Shown piece by piece: positions 16,914-25,575 of a DNA stretch of 64,000 bases; within the stretch, counting starts at the first letter, position 1, and the number at the start of each line of letters is the position of its first letter. The notes under the pieces were generated by a model. It searched no databases, had not been told where the DNA came from, and was given only the letters and a program-made list of their open reading frames with translations. Made by a program: the position numbers and the translations under genes. The DNA is from Pelagibius sp050043265 (GTDB taxonomy: Bacteria > Pseudomonadota > Alphaproteobacteria > Kiloniellales > Kiloniellaceae), in NCBI GenBank assembly GCA_050043265.1, contig JBHJIR010000002.1, positions 25,908-89,907 of the forward strand. The letters are read 5' to 3'.

Positions 16914-17912
16914 ATGGCGATTCAGCATCCTTATCTTCTCTTTCTCGGCGACGCGCCGGACCCGCTCGCGGCCAAGACCGCGCAGGGCGTTGCCCACTGG
17001 CGCCCGGAATGGTGCGTCGGCCAACTGCGCCTCGACGGCTGCAAGGCCAACCTCGGTCTCACCGACATGACCCTGGAGGAAGGCCTCGCCGCCGGTGCCA
17101 AGACCCTGGTCATCGGCGTCGCCAACCGTGGCGGCGTGTTCTCGGAGAAATGGATCTCGCTGCTGGAGCAGGCATTGCTGCTGGGCTACGACCTTGCCGC
17201 CGGCCTGCACAACCGCCTTGCCGACGTCGCGGTGTTGAAGGCGGCGGCGGGACAGCATGGCCGCCAATTGTTCGACGTGCGCCACCCGACCCGGGAGTTT
17301 GACGTCGCGAACGGCAAGAAGCGCAGCGGAAAGCGCCTGCTGGCGGTGGGTACCGACTGCTCGGTCGGCAAGATGTACACCACCCTGGCCATCGAGAAGG
17401 AAATGAAGAAGCGCGGCATGAAGGCGGACTTCCGTGCCACCGGCCAGACCGGGATCCTGATTGCCGGTCAGGGGGTCTCCATCGACGCAGTGGTGGCCGA
17501 CTTCATCTCGGGCGCCGTGGAATATCTCTCGCCTGCCAACGATGCCGACCACTGGGACCTCATCGAAGGGCAGGGTTCGCTGTTCCATGCCTCCTTCGCC
17601 GGCGTATCGCTGGGCCTGCTGCATGGCGCCCAGGCCGATGCCCTGGTGCTGTGCCATGAGCCGACGCGCCAGCACATGCGGGGGCTGCCCGAGTATCCCC
17701 TGCCGACGCTGCAGGCCTGCATAGACGCGAACCTGGCGGCGGCCCGCCTGACCAATCCGGACGCGCACTTCGTCGGCATCGCGGTCAACACCTCCCAGAT
17801 GGATAAGAGCAGCGTTGAGGCCCACCTGCGGCGTCTGGAGAACCAGCACAACCTGCCCACGGTCGATCCTTTTGCCGAAGGTGTGGCCCCGATCGTCGAT
17901 CGTCTCGTTTGA
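16914..17912 (+). CDS. dgcN: D-glutamate N-acetyltransferase DgcN (DUF1611 family)
   Basis: 332-residue cytosolic protein of the DUF1611 P-loop family. The C-terminal domain has the nucleotide-binding loop GTDCSVGKM at about residues 146-154, then ATGQTGILIAGQGVSIDAVVADF and WDLIEGQGSLFHASFAGVSLGLLHG. In characterised marine bacteria DgcN acetylates D-glutamate and DgcA racemises the N-acetyl product to the L form, allowing use of D-Glu from peptidoglycan. The assignment is secure from the pairing with the enolase-superfamily gene 10 bp downstream. ATG 16914 was chosen because conservation starts there and GAGGGG precedes it; an in-frame upstream extension to 16728 looks non-coding. Confidence 0.88.
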   Translation: MAIQHPYLLFLGDAPDPLAAKTAQGVAHWRPEWCVGQLRLDGCKANLGLTDMTLEEGLAAGAKTLVIGVANRGGVFSEKWISLLEQALLLGYDLAAGLHNRLADVAVLKAAAGQHGRQLFDVRHPTREFDVANGKKRSGKRLLAVGTDCSVGKMYTTLAIEKEMKKRGMKADFRATGQTGILIAGQGVSIDAVVADFISGAVEYLSPANDADHWDLIEGQGSLFHASFAGVSLGLLHGAQADALVLCHEPTRQHMRGLPEYPLPTLQACIDANLAAARLTNPDAHFVGIAVNTSQMDKSSVEAHLRRLENQHNLPTVDPFAEGVAPIVDRLV

Positions 17913-17922
17913 GGCCGCCCCG

Positions 17923-18903
17923 ATGACGGTTCTCAAGGTCCACAGTGAATCCTGGCCGATCCGCGGCACCTTCACCATTTCGCGCGGCAGCAAGACCACC
18001 GCCGAGGTGGCTGTGGTCGAGCTGACTCGCCATGGGGATGTGGGGCGCGGCGAGGCAGTGCCTTACGCGCGCTACGGCGAAACCATGCAGAGTGTCATAG
18101 ACCAGATCGAAAGCCTGCACGGTGCTCTGGCAGAGGGCCTAGACCGCGAGGGCCTGCAGGCCCTGCTGCCGGCCGGGGCCGCGCGCAACGCCGTCGACCT
18201 GGCATTCTGGGACCTGGAATGCAGGCAAAGCGGCAAGCGCCATTGGGAGCTGGCTGGACTGCCCGAGCCCAGTCCGGTGACCACCGCCTTCACCCTGTCG
18301 CTCGACAGCGTGGAGAACATGGGCCGCAAGGCGGCGGAGAATGCAACGCGGCCGCTGCTGAAGCTGAAGTTGGCCGGCCCGGAGGACCTAGACCGGGTCG
18401 CTGCAGTGCGTGCCCATGCGCCAAAGGCCCGCATCATCGTTGACGCCAACGAGGGCTGGACGGCTGCGCAGTATAGCGAACTGGCTCCCAAGCTGGTCGG
18501 CCTCGGCGTTGAGATGATCGAGCAGCCCTTGCCGGCCGGCGACGATGCGGCACTGGCCGGGATCGAGCGGCCGGTGCCGGTTTGTGCCGATGAGTCCTGC
18601 CACGACACCGCAACGCTGGCGGCGCTGAAAGGCCGCTACGACATGATCAATATCAAGCTCGATAAGACTGGCGGCTTGACCGAGGCTTTGAAGCTGAAGG
18701 CCGCCGCGGAGGCGGAGGGCTTCGGCATTATGGTCGGCTGCATGCTGGCCACCTCGCTGGCCATGGCGCCGGGTGTGCTGCTGGCACAGGGCGTACCGGT
18801 GGTCGACCTTGACGGCCCGCTGCTGCTGGCCGAGGACCGCGACCCGGCGCTGAAGATCGAGGACAGCCTGGTCCATCCGCCTTCCGCCACCCTCTGGGGG
18901 TAA
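17923..18903 (+). CDS. dgcA: N-acetyl-D-glutamate racemase DgcA (enolase superfamily)
   Basis: 326-residue member of the enolase superfamily, long annotated as L-Ala-D/L-Glu epimerase. The C-terminal barrel shows LLKLKLAG (first catalytic Lys region), the metal ligands in DANEGWT, MIEQPLP and CADESC, and the second catalytic Lys in MINIKLDKTGG. Next to dgcN it is best read as the racemase that converts N-acetyl-D-Glu to N-acetyl-L-Glu; the dipeptide epimerase function remains an alternative. It starts 10 bp after the dgcN stop and ends 6 bp before the next gene, so dgcN, dgcA and the secreted protein are likely one transcript. Confidence 0.87.
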   Translation: MTVLKVHSESWPIRGTFTISRGSKTTAEVAVVELTRHGDVGRGEAVPYARYGETMQSVIDQIESLHGALAEGLDREGLQALLPAGAARNAVDLAFWDLECRQSGKRHWELAGLPEPSPVTTAFTLSLDSVENMGRKAAENATRPLLKLKLAGPEDLDRVAAVRAHAPKARIIVDANEGWTAAQYSELAPKLVGLGVEMIEQPLPAGDDAALAGIERPVPVCADESCHDTATLAALKGRYDMINIKLDKTGGLTEALKLKAAAEAEGFGIMVGCMLATSLAMAPGVLLAQGVPVVDLDGPLLLAEDRDPALKIEDSLVHPPSATLWG

Positions 18904-18909
18904 GTTGCC

Positions 18910-19362
18910 ATGTTGAAGACAGCCGTCGCCGCCGTCCTGCTGTTGCCGTTTCTCCTCCTGTCCTCGGTAGCCGGGCCGGCTCTGGCGGCCGATTATGCGG
19001 AAGGGCAGATCTGGAGCTACCACACGCGCCCGGGCGAGGAAGACTCGCGCCTCTACATCGTGCGCATCGACCGCGAGCTCAGCGCCAAGCCGATCTTCCA
19101 CATCTACGTCGACGGCCTGAAGCTGAAAAATCCGCTGATGACCGGCGGGGTCCAGGATCATCTGCCGCACGCGCCGGTCAGCCGGGAATCGCTCGACGCC
19201 AGCGTCGTCACGCTGCTGAAGTCCGACGCGCCGATGCCCAACGTCGCCGAGGGCTATTCCCTCTGGCGCCTCGCCTTCGGCCGCGGCCAGGCGGGCGTCT
19301 TCACCATGCCGGTGCAAGAGGTTGTCCAGTACATCGAGGACGCCTTCAACAAGCCGAAGTGA
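18910..19362 (+). CDS. Small secreted protein of unknown function
   Basis: 150 residues with a clear Sec signal peptide (MLKTAVAAVLLLPFLLL..., cleavage near ALAA-DYAEGQ). The mature part contains WSYHTRPGEEDSRLYIVRID and FHIYVDGLKLKN, which suggests a small beta-rich domain. No family recognised. It follows dgcA by 6 bp and may belong to that operon; whether it has anything to do with D-glutamate is unknown. Confidence 0.75.
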   Translation: MLKTAVAAVLLLPFLLLSSVAGPALAADYAEGQIWSYHTRPGEEDSRLYIVRIDRELSAKPIFHIYVDGLKLKNPLMTGGVQDHLPHAPVSRESLDASVVTLLKSDAPMPNVAEGYSLWRLAFGRGQAGVFTMPVQEVVQYIEDAFNKPK

Positions 19363-19433
19363 GCCCGCTGGCAGCGTTCCGTGCCGTGGAAGATACCGGG
19401 CCGCGAAGATGTTGATGTTAGGGTGACGCCGTC

Positions 19434-20084
19434 ATGAACCGGGCCATCGATCTCTACTGCGAACGGGTCGGGCCGGGGCTGTGGGCCGAACCGCTCAACG
19501 CGCTGACCAACCTCGCCTTTATCCTGGCGGGCATTCTGCTGGTTGTCGCGCTGCGCCGCGCCGATCCTGCCGTGCGGCAGGATCCCGCGATGACCGCCCT
19601 GATCGGCCTGGTGCTCGTCATCGGTATCGGCAGCGGCCTGTTCCACATCTTCGCACAGGTCTGGACGGTGCTGGCCGATGTCATCCCCATCGCGCTCTTC
19701 ATCCTGCTCTACATGTATCTCGCCTTGCGCCGCCTCGTCGGACTGCCGCTGTGGGGCTGTCTCGCCGGTGTCGCCGTCGTGCTGCTGCTCACCGTGGTCA
19801 TGCCGTCGGTCTTCGGTTTCAGCGTCGCCACCTACGGCGTCGCCCTGGCGGCCATGCTGGCGGTCGGCGGCTTTCTTCATTTCGGGCGGCGTCACCCGGC
19901 GGGGCCGGCCATCCTCACCGCTGCCGGGGTTTTCGCCATCTCGCTCGCCTTGCGCACCGCCGACCTGCCGCTCTGCGCGGCTTTGCCGATCGGCACCCAC
20001 TTCCTCTGGCATCTGCTGAACGCCGTCGTGCTGTATCGTCTCACCAGCACCATGATGACCCATGGCCAGCGGGGGTTGGCATGA
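19434..20084 (+). CDS. Ceramidase-domain (CREST superfamily) membrane protein
   Basis: 216-residue polytopic protein with about seven predicted TM segments. It has the signature of the alkaline ceramidase family: an N-terminal DLYCER and PLNALTNLAFI segment, the GSGLFHIFAQVWTVLADVIPI block with Ser, His and Asp metal ligands, and the C-terminal GTHFLWHLLNAVV with the HxxxH pair. Members are membrane Zn-dependent amide hydrolases or receptors; bacterial examples are of unproven substrate. The BenE gene starts inside its stop (ATGA overlap), so both are co-translated. Confidence 0.82.
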   Translation: MNRAIDLYCERVGPGLWAEPLNALTNLAFILAGILLVVALRRADPAVRQDPAMTALIGLVLVIGIGSGLFHIFAQVWTVLADVIPIALFILLYMYLALRRLVGLPLWGCLAGVAVVLLLTVVMPSVFGFSVATYGVALAAMLAVGGFLHFGRRHPAGPAILTAAGVFAISLALRTADLPLCAALPIGTHFLWHLLNAVVLYRLTSTMMTHGQRGLA

Positions 20085-21277
20085 CGCAGGATACCGCGGC
20101 AGCCGGCGGGGCGGGCTTCTCGCTGCAGGCGGCAGGCGCCGGTGTGCTGGCCGCCTTCGTCGGCTTCGCCAGTTCCTTTGCCGTGGTGCTTCAGGGGCTG
20201 CTCGGCATCGGCGCCAGTCAGGCCGAGGCGGCCTCCGGTCTCATGGCCCTGTCGCTCGCCATGGGCCTCTGCGGCATTTATCTCTCCCTGAAGACGCGTA
20301 TGCCGATCTCGGTGGCCTGGTCGACCCCCGGCGCGGCGCTGCTGGCGACGACCGGTGTGGTCGAAGGGGGATTTGCCGGGGCCGTCGGCGCCTTCCTGAT
20401 CTGCGGCCTGCTGATCGTCATCGCCGGCTTGTGGAAGCCGCTCGGGCGCTGGGTCGGCGCCCTTCCGCCGGCGCTGGCCAACGCCATGCTGGCCGGCGTC
20501 CTGCTGACCTTCTGCCTGGCGCCGGTGCGGGCGGTGGCGGAGGGCCCGGAACTGGCGTTGCCGGTGATCCTCGCCTGGGCCGCCACTTGGCGCTTCAAGC
20601 GGCTCTATGCCATCCCCGTGGCTCTGCTGGTTGCGGTGGTGGCCATTGCGCTGACCACGGATATGCCGACGCTGGATGGCGCGGTCCTGCTGCCGCAGCC
20701 GCTGTTCATCGTGCCGGAATTTTCCTTTGGTGCGCTGGTGGGCGTTGCCCTGCCGCTGTTCATCGTCACCATGGCCTCGCAGAACGTTCCCGGCATCGCG
20801 GTGTTGAATGCCAACGGCTATCGCCCGGCTCCGGGGCCGCTGTTCGCCGTCACCGGTATATTCTCCCTGCTGTCGGCGCCCTTGGGCGGCCATGCGGTGA
20901 ACCTCGCTGCCATCACTGCCGCTCTCTGCGCCGGCGAGGACGCCCATCCCGATCCCCGCCGGCGCTATTGGGCGGCGGTGGTGTCGGGTGCCGGCTATGT
21001 GATCTTCGGATTGCTGGCCGGCGCGATCACCGCCTTCGTCGCGGCGGTGCCGGCCTATCTGATTCTCACGGTGGCGGGGCTCGCGCTGCTCGGCGCCTTC
21101 GGCTCGGCGCTCAGTGAGGCCATGGCGTCGGCTGAGGACCGCATTCCCGCCATCGTCACGTTCCTGGGCACGGCCTCGGGCCTGTCGTTCTTCGGCATCG
21201 GCAGCGCCTTCTGGGGCCTGCTGGCCGGCCTCGCCCTGCTGGCGCTGATGCGCTGGCGGCCTTCCCTGGGGCGTTAG
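20081..21277 (+). CDS. BenE-family benzoate/H+ symporter-like transporter
   Basis: 398-residue inner-membrane protein with about 12 predicted TM segments. The N-terminal AFVGFASSFAVVLQGLLGIGAS, the MPISVAWSTPGAALLATTG segment, and TMASQNVPGIAVLNANGYRP with GGHAVNLAAITAALCAG are typical of the BenE family. The named substrate (benzoate) is by family only; no aromatic degradation genes are nearby. The start ATG overlaps the stop of the ceramidase-like gene. The stop TAG interlocks with the stop of the converging ycaQ-like gene (21274-21277). Confidence 0.88.
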   Translation: MTQDTAAAGGAGFSLQAAGAGVLAAFVGFASSFAVVLQGLLGIGASQAEAASGLMALSLAMGLCGIYLSLKTRMPISVAWSTPGAALLATTGVVEGGFAGAVGAFLICGLLIVIAGLWKPLGRWVGALPPALANAMLAGVLLTFCLAPVRAVAEGPELALPVILAWAATWRFKRLYAIPVALLVAVVAIALTTDMPTLDGAVLLPQPLFIVPEFSFGALVGVALPLFIVTMASQNVPGIAVLNANGYRPAPGPLFAVTGIFSLLSAPLGGHAVNLAAITAALCAGEDAHPDPRRRYWAAVVSGAGYVIFGLLAGAITAFVAAVPAYLILTVAGLALLGAFGSALSEAMASAEDRIPAIVTFLGTASGLSFFGIGSAFWGLLAGLALLALMRWRPSLGR

Positions 21278-22503
21278 GCGCCTTCCTTCACCCAACCTTT
21301 CTCGAAGACCACGCGTTCGGCGCCGGTGAAGCGGCGCTGGCGTTCCAGTTCGGCTTCCAGGCGCTGCATCCGCGCGGCGGAGAGTTTCACCTTGGGCTCC
21401 AGCCACAGGCCCTTCACGCGCAGGGTCCCGGTGTCGCGTTCGTGCTTCATGTCGATGCGGCCGATCAGGTTGTCGCCTTCCAGCAGCGGAAAGACGTAGT
21501 AGCCGTACTGGCGCTTGGCCGCCGGCACGAAGACCTCGATGCGATAGTGAAAGCCGAACAACCGTTCAGTGCGCTTGCGGTCGCGGATCAGCGGGTCGAA
21601 GGGGCTGAGCACGCGCAGACGGTTCGGCGGCTCGGGCAGGTCGGCGCAGGGGTCCATGTCGGCGAAGCAGAAAGCGGGGCGGGGTCTGGATTTTCCAGAG
21701 CCGCCTGCGGCATTCTCCACCAACACTTCTTCCAGTTCGCTGCCCTTGCGCGCCAGGCACCAGGCCTTGGCTTCGGCCGGCGTTGCCAGTTCGAAGAAAG
21801 CGGCGATCTCGCCGGAGGTCGCGATGCCCAGGCGTTCCAGCGCGGCGCGGCAGGCCCAGTCGATAGTCTCGGCCTCGTCCAACGCGGGTTCGTAGTGATG
21901 GGCCGGCAGGGTGCGCTCGGTCAGGTCGTAAACCTTCTGGAAGCCGTCGCGGGCGGCGACCGCCAGGTGGCCGCAGCGCCAGAGGTATTCCAGCGCGGTC
22001 TTGGAGGGGTGCCAGTCCCACCAGCCCCCGTTGGTCTTGGGGGTCGCGGGGTCGTCATTGCCCAGCTCGCGGGCCAGCACCCGCCCGTTGTCGGCAACGT
22101 GCTGCAGCACGCTTTCCAGTTCCGCCTCGAAGGCACCGCCATGCCAGTCGCGCCAGCGCGCGCTGAGGCGTGCCTGCGCGCGCGCGAAGCGCAGTTTCCA
22201 GTGGGGGAAGAAGCGGCTGGGGATGATCGAGGCGTCGTGGGTCCAGTTCTCGAACAGCGCCGCCTCGCGCTCGTGCAGGCGGGCCAGCTGCTAGGGGCGG
22301 TAGGTCTGGTTGCGCGCGAAGAGGATCATGTGGTGGGCGCGTTCCACCGTCTGGATCGAATCGAGCTGCACGAAGCCGAGGTGTTCGATGAGCGCCAGCA
22401 GTCCGGCGGCGGTCAGTTTCCGGTGCGGCGGGAAGCTGAGCCCCTGGCGCTGCAGGAACAGGCGCCGGGCCGTGCGGTTGTCGATGACGCGCGGCGAATT
22501 CAT
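21274..22503 (-). pseudogene. YcaQ/AlkX-like winged-helix DNA glycosylase, interrupted by one in-frame amber codon
   Basis: A 410-codon frame with one internal TAG at 22291-22293 (codon 71). On both sides the protein matches the HTH_42 family of interstrand-crosslink DNA glycosylases: upstream GFVQLDSIQTVERAHHMILFARNQTYRP with the catalytic QxD motif, then after the stop QLARLHEREAALFENWTHDAS, GGWWDWHPSKTALEYLW and LSPFDPLIRDRKRTERLFGF. There is no frameshift; the frame stays open before and after. It is thus a nonsense mutation, a base-call error or a read-through case. The start overlaps the stop of the upstream gene (ATGA), so a small operon of three genes is likely. If terminated, the product is a useless 70-residue fragment. 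Confidence 0.85.
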
Positions 22504-22877
22504 GATTCCTGGGAAGGGTCGCGCGAAGGGGCGTTGGTCGGGGTGCGGCGCCTGCCGCCGCGCCGGCGCGGCTGGCAGAGGTGCCGGGTCATCCGTTGGG
22601 CGGGATACGCGGCGGTTTCCTTCAGCATGGCGATGAGGCGGCCGCAGGCGCCGCCGGGCAGGGCAGCGGCGTTCGGGCCGTCGTCGTTCAGCCGGTAGTC
22701 GTCGATCAGGCGCTGGGCCGCCTGGCCCGGGTCGCGGTCCTGGCCCAGGCGCAGGATCCAGGCCAGCACCACGTCCTCGGCCGGGCCAGGGAACTCTTCG
22801 CCCAGCTCCAGCACCTCGCGGATCAGGCCGCCGGGGTCATCGGGGGAATCGTGTTCGGAGAGGTAGCGGATCGCCAT
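22500..22877 (-). CDS. Hypothetical protein
   Basis: 125 residues, not recognised. The first 80 residues are acidic and helical (SPDDPGGLIREVLELGEEFPGPAEDVVLAWILRL), the C-terminus is Arg-rich and disordered in appearance. It lies between a methyltransferase (12-bp gap) and the ycaQ-like gene (ATGA overlap) on the minus strand, which supports a real gene. No function proposed. Confidence 0.6.
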   Translation of the reverse strand: MAIRYLSEHDSPDDPGGLIREVLELGEEFPGPAEDVVLAWILRLGQDRDPGQAAQRLIDDYRLNDDGPNAAALPGGACGRLIAMLKETAAYPAQRMTRHLCQPRRRGGRRRTPTNAPSRDPSQES

Positions 22878-22889
22878 CGGTCAATGCCC

Positions 22890-23618
22890 TCAGTGCCGGC
22901 GCAGTAAGTTGAGCCGGGAGGGTATCTCGAACCAGAAACCGTCGTCGCGCTGTTCCCCTGCCGCCAGAAACCCCCGCCGCAACGACGCCGCCTGCGCCTC
23001 CACCAAGGGGGCGCGCGCCGGGTCGCCGGCGACCAGGCCCTTCAGGAAGGCCTCGACGCTCTTCACCCGGAACGGGGCGCGGTAGAAGAACTCCTCGGTT
23101 TCTTCCAGCGCCGGGCCGGCAGCGGCGGCCTTCAGCGCGTCGTAGGCGCCGGCGCGCACCGCGGTCTCGTCCTCGACCGGCCGCATCAGTTCGAAGTAGC
23201 TGCCCTCGGCCAGCGGCTCCTGCACGTAGACCAGGCCGCCGGAGCGCAGCACCCGGGCGGCCTCGGCCAGGGCGGCGCCCTGGACCGGGACCGGCACGTG
23301 GTGCAGGGCGTTGAAATAGACCAGGGCGTCCAGGCAGCCGTCGGGCAGGGGCAGCGCCTCGCCCAGGGCGCAGACATAGGCCTCCCTGTTTTCCGGGGCC
23401 CCGGCGGGCTCGGCGGCGCGCGCCCGGGCCAGCTGCGGGCCCCCGGGGGCGATGCCGATCACCCAGGCGCCGGCCCGGGCCATGACGCGGCTGAGGCCGC
23501 CGTCGCCGCAGCCGATATCGGCGACCCGTGCGCCTTCCAGGGCCAGGCGCTGGCGCAGCACGTGGCTGTGCTTGAGGAGGGGGGCTGCGGTCGCGGTGCG
23601 GGGGGCGGAGTCGATCAT
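22890..23618 (-). CDS. Class I SAM-dependent methyltransferase
   Basis: 242 residues. Motif I is VADIGCGDGGLS (near residue 35), followed by the acidic-loop region, VYFNALHHVPVP (motif IV) and AARVLRSGGLVYVQEP (motif V/VI), as in the Methyltransf_11 group of small-molecule methyltransferases. The substrate is unknown. First gene of a three-gene minus-strand set with the hypothetical protein and the ycaQ-like gene. Confidence 0.82.
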   Translation of the reverse strand: MIDSAPRTATAAPLLKHSHVLRQRLALEGARVADIGCGDGGLSRVMARAGAWVIGIAPGGPQLARARAAEPAGAPENREAYVCALGEALPLPDGCLDALVYFNALHHVPVPVQGAALAEAARVLRSGGLVYVQEPLAEGSYFELMRPVEDETAVRAGAYDALKAAAAGPALEETEEFFYRAPFRVKSVEAFLKGLVAGDPARAPLVEAQAASLRRGFLAAGEQRDDGFWFEIPSRLNLLRRH

Positions 23619-23788
23619 GGCGGGCGCATTCTAGGCCGCGGCCGGGGGGCGGCGCCAGGGGCCGCGGCGTCGTTGCTGCCAAGCCCTGACAGAAGGCGCT
23701 GCCCGATGATTGCCCAGGCCGGATTGCCCAGGCCGGATTGCCAGGGGTCTCTGGCCTTGCTATCCACAAACGGCAGCAGGAGCACCGC

Positions 23789-24517
23789 ATGGACATCATC
23801 ACCGCCGAGAACTGGTACCGGACCGCCAAGCTGGATGACGGCATCACCCACATCTGGGAGCCGCACATCAAGGAATTCTACCGCTGCAACATCTGGCATG
23901 TGCGCGGGCGCGACCGGGATATGCTGGTGGACTCCGGCATGGGCGTCGTCAGCCTGCGTGAGCAGGTGGCACTGCTGGCCGAGCGCGACCTGACGGCCGT
24001 GGCCAGCCACACCCACTTCGACCATATCGGGTGCCACCACGAATTCCCCGAGCGCGCCGTGCACCGCGACGAGGCGGATCTGCTGGCGCACCCGGACCGC
24101 AAGGCGATCCTGGCCGATCCCTATGTCACCGACGACATCTTCACCGCTTTGCCGCCGGGCGACTACGACTCCGCCCGCTACGAGGTGCCGCCGGCGCCGG
24201 CCACGCGCGTGCTGGAGGCGGGCGACGTCATCGACCTGGGCGACCGCTACTTCGAAGTCATCCACACGCCCGGCCATTCACCCGGCGGCATCATGCTGTT
24301 CGAAAAGGATAGTGGTGTGCTGATCTCCGGCGATACCGTCTACGACGGCCCCCTCATCGACGACGCCTATCATTCCGATCTCGCGGTCTACATTGCGACC
24401 ATGCAGCGCATCCTCGACCTGCCGGTCCGCGTGGTCCACGGCGGCCACTTCCCCAGCTTCGACGGGGAGCGTTACCGCGCTCTCATTCGGGAGTTTCTCG
24501 AAGAGAAGGGCGCTTAA
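23789..24517 (+). CDS. MBL-fold metallo-hydrolase
   Basis: 242-residue soluble hydrolase of the metallo-beta-lactamase fold. The metal site is SHTHFDHIG (HxHxDH, about residues 72-80), with further ligands in HTPGHSPGG, ISGDTVYDG and the C-terminal VVHGGHFPSF. The family contains hydrolases for thioesters, lactones and similar; no specific substrate can be given. ATG 23789 has GCAGGAGC upstream and fits family starts (MDIITAENWYRT). Its stop TAA interlocks with the converging ABC ATPase gene (24514-24517). Confidence 0.85.
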   Translation: MDIITAENWYRTAKLDDGITHIWEPHIKEFYRCNIWHVRGRDRDMLVDSGMGVVSLREQVALLAERDLTAVASHTHFDHIGCHHEFPERAVHRDEADLLAHPDRKAILADPYVTDDIFTALPPGDYDSARYEVPPAPATRVLEAGDVIDLGDRYFEVIHTPGHSPGGIMLFEKDSGVLISGDTVYDGPLIDDAYHSDLAVYIATMQRILDLPVRVVHGGHFPSFDGERYRALIREFLEEKGA

Positions 24518-25575
24518 CGCGTCAGCAGCACCATGTCGGCGGGATCGGCGTGGAGGGCGAGGGTTTCGCCGACCTGCACGAGGCGTTTCTGCGGCAGCCG
24601 CAGTTTCAGGGGCGCATCGAGTGTGTCGAGCGTGACCGTGCACTGGTGGTGGGTGCCGAAGAAGCCGGCCTCGATGACCGAGCCTTGTCCCAAGGATACC
24701 CGGCCTTGGCCGGCGTCCGGATGCAGATGCTCCGGGCGCAGGGACAGCGCCACGCGGGCGCCGTTATGCGCCGTACCTGGAACCGTGAAATCGCCGATTG
24801 GTGTCGTCACGGCGACGCAGCTCCCTTCGCTGCGCGTCGCCTGGCCTTCAATCAGGTTGTTCTCGCCCATGAAGTTGGCGGCAAAGCGCGAGGCCGGCTG
24901 CAGATAGATGCGCTCGGGCGTGCCCCGGTCCTCGATGCTGCCGTCGTTCATCACCACGATCACGTCGCCGATGGCCATGGCCTCTTCCTGGTCGTGGGTG
25001 ACGTGGACGAAGGTGGTGCCGACGCGCTTCTGGATCGCCTTCAGTTCCTCCTGCATCTGCCGGCGCAGCTTCATGTCCAGCGCGCCCAGCGGCGCGTCCA
25101 GCAGCAGCACCGAGGGCTCGACCACCAGGGCGCGGGCCAGGGCGATGCGCTGACGCTGGCCGCCCGACAGTTCGTGGATGCGGCGCAGTGCCGTATGGCC
25201 GAGGCCGACCATCTCCAGGGCCTTTTCGACGCGCGGGACCCGTTGCGCCTTTGGGACGCCGCGCATGCGCAGGCCGAAGCCGACGTTGGCCGCAATCGAC
25301 ATGTGCGGGAACAGGGCATAGTCCTGGAACACCGTGGTGGTCGGCCGCCGGGCCGGCGCTACCTGGGTGACATCCCTGCCGTCGATCAGCACCTGGCCGG
25401 CGCTGGGCTGCAGGAAGCCGCCGAGGATGTTCAGCAGGGTGGTCTTGCCGCCGCCCGACGGGCCCAGCAGGACGACGAAGCTGCCTTCTTCGATCGACAG
25501 GTCGATGTCCTGCAGCGCGACCTTCTCGCCGAAGCGCATGGCGATATTGCGAAACTCGACGGCGGGGGTACTCAC
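24514..25575 (-). CDS. PotA-like polyamine-type ABC transporter ATPase
   Basis: 353-residue ATPase. Walker A GPSGGGKTT, Q-loop DYALFPHMS, signature LSGGQRQRIALARAL, Walker B VLLLDAPLGALD (Ala where the family has Glu, i.e. DAP instead of DEP) and an intact switch motif VHVTHDQEEAM; a TOBE domain follows (SLRPEHLH). GTG 25575 is taken as start because it overlaps the stop of the preceding permease gene (GTGA) and conservation begins at VSTPAVEFRN; an in-frame upstream extension is an overlap with the permease gene. The DAP variant changes the usual catalytic Glu. Last gene of a four-gene importer operon. Confidence 0.9.
   Translation of the reverse strand: MSTPAVEFRNIAMRFGEKVALQDIDLSIEEGSFVVLLGPSGGGKTTLLNILGGFLQPSAGQVLIDGRDVTQVAPARRPTTTVFQDYALFPHMSIAANVGFGLRMRGVPKAQRVPRVEKALEMVGLGHTALRRIHELSGGQRQRIALARALVVEPSVLLLDAPLGALDMKLRRQMQEELKAIQKRVGTTFVHVTHDQEEAMAIGDVIVVMNDGSIEDRGTPERIYLQPASRFAANFMGENNLIEGQATRSEGSCVAVTTPIGDFTVPGTAHNGARVALSLRPEHLHPDAGQGRVSLGQGSVIEAGFFGTHHQCTVTLDTLDAPLKLRLPQKRLVQVGETLALHADPADMVLLTR

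Noticed and set aside
19892..21406. 504-codon minus-strand frame opposite the BenE gene
   Set aside because: Gln/Arg/Gly-rich composition, no domains, antisense to a clear transporter gene.
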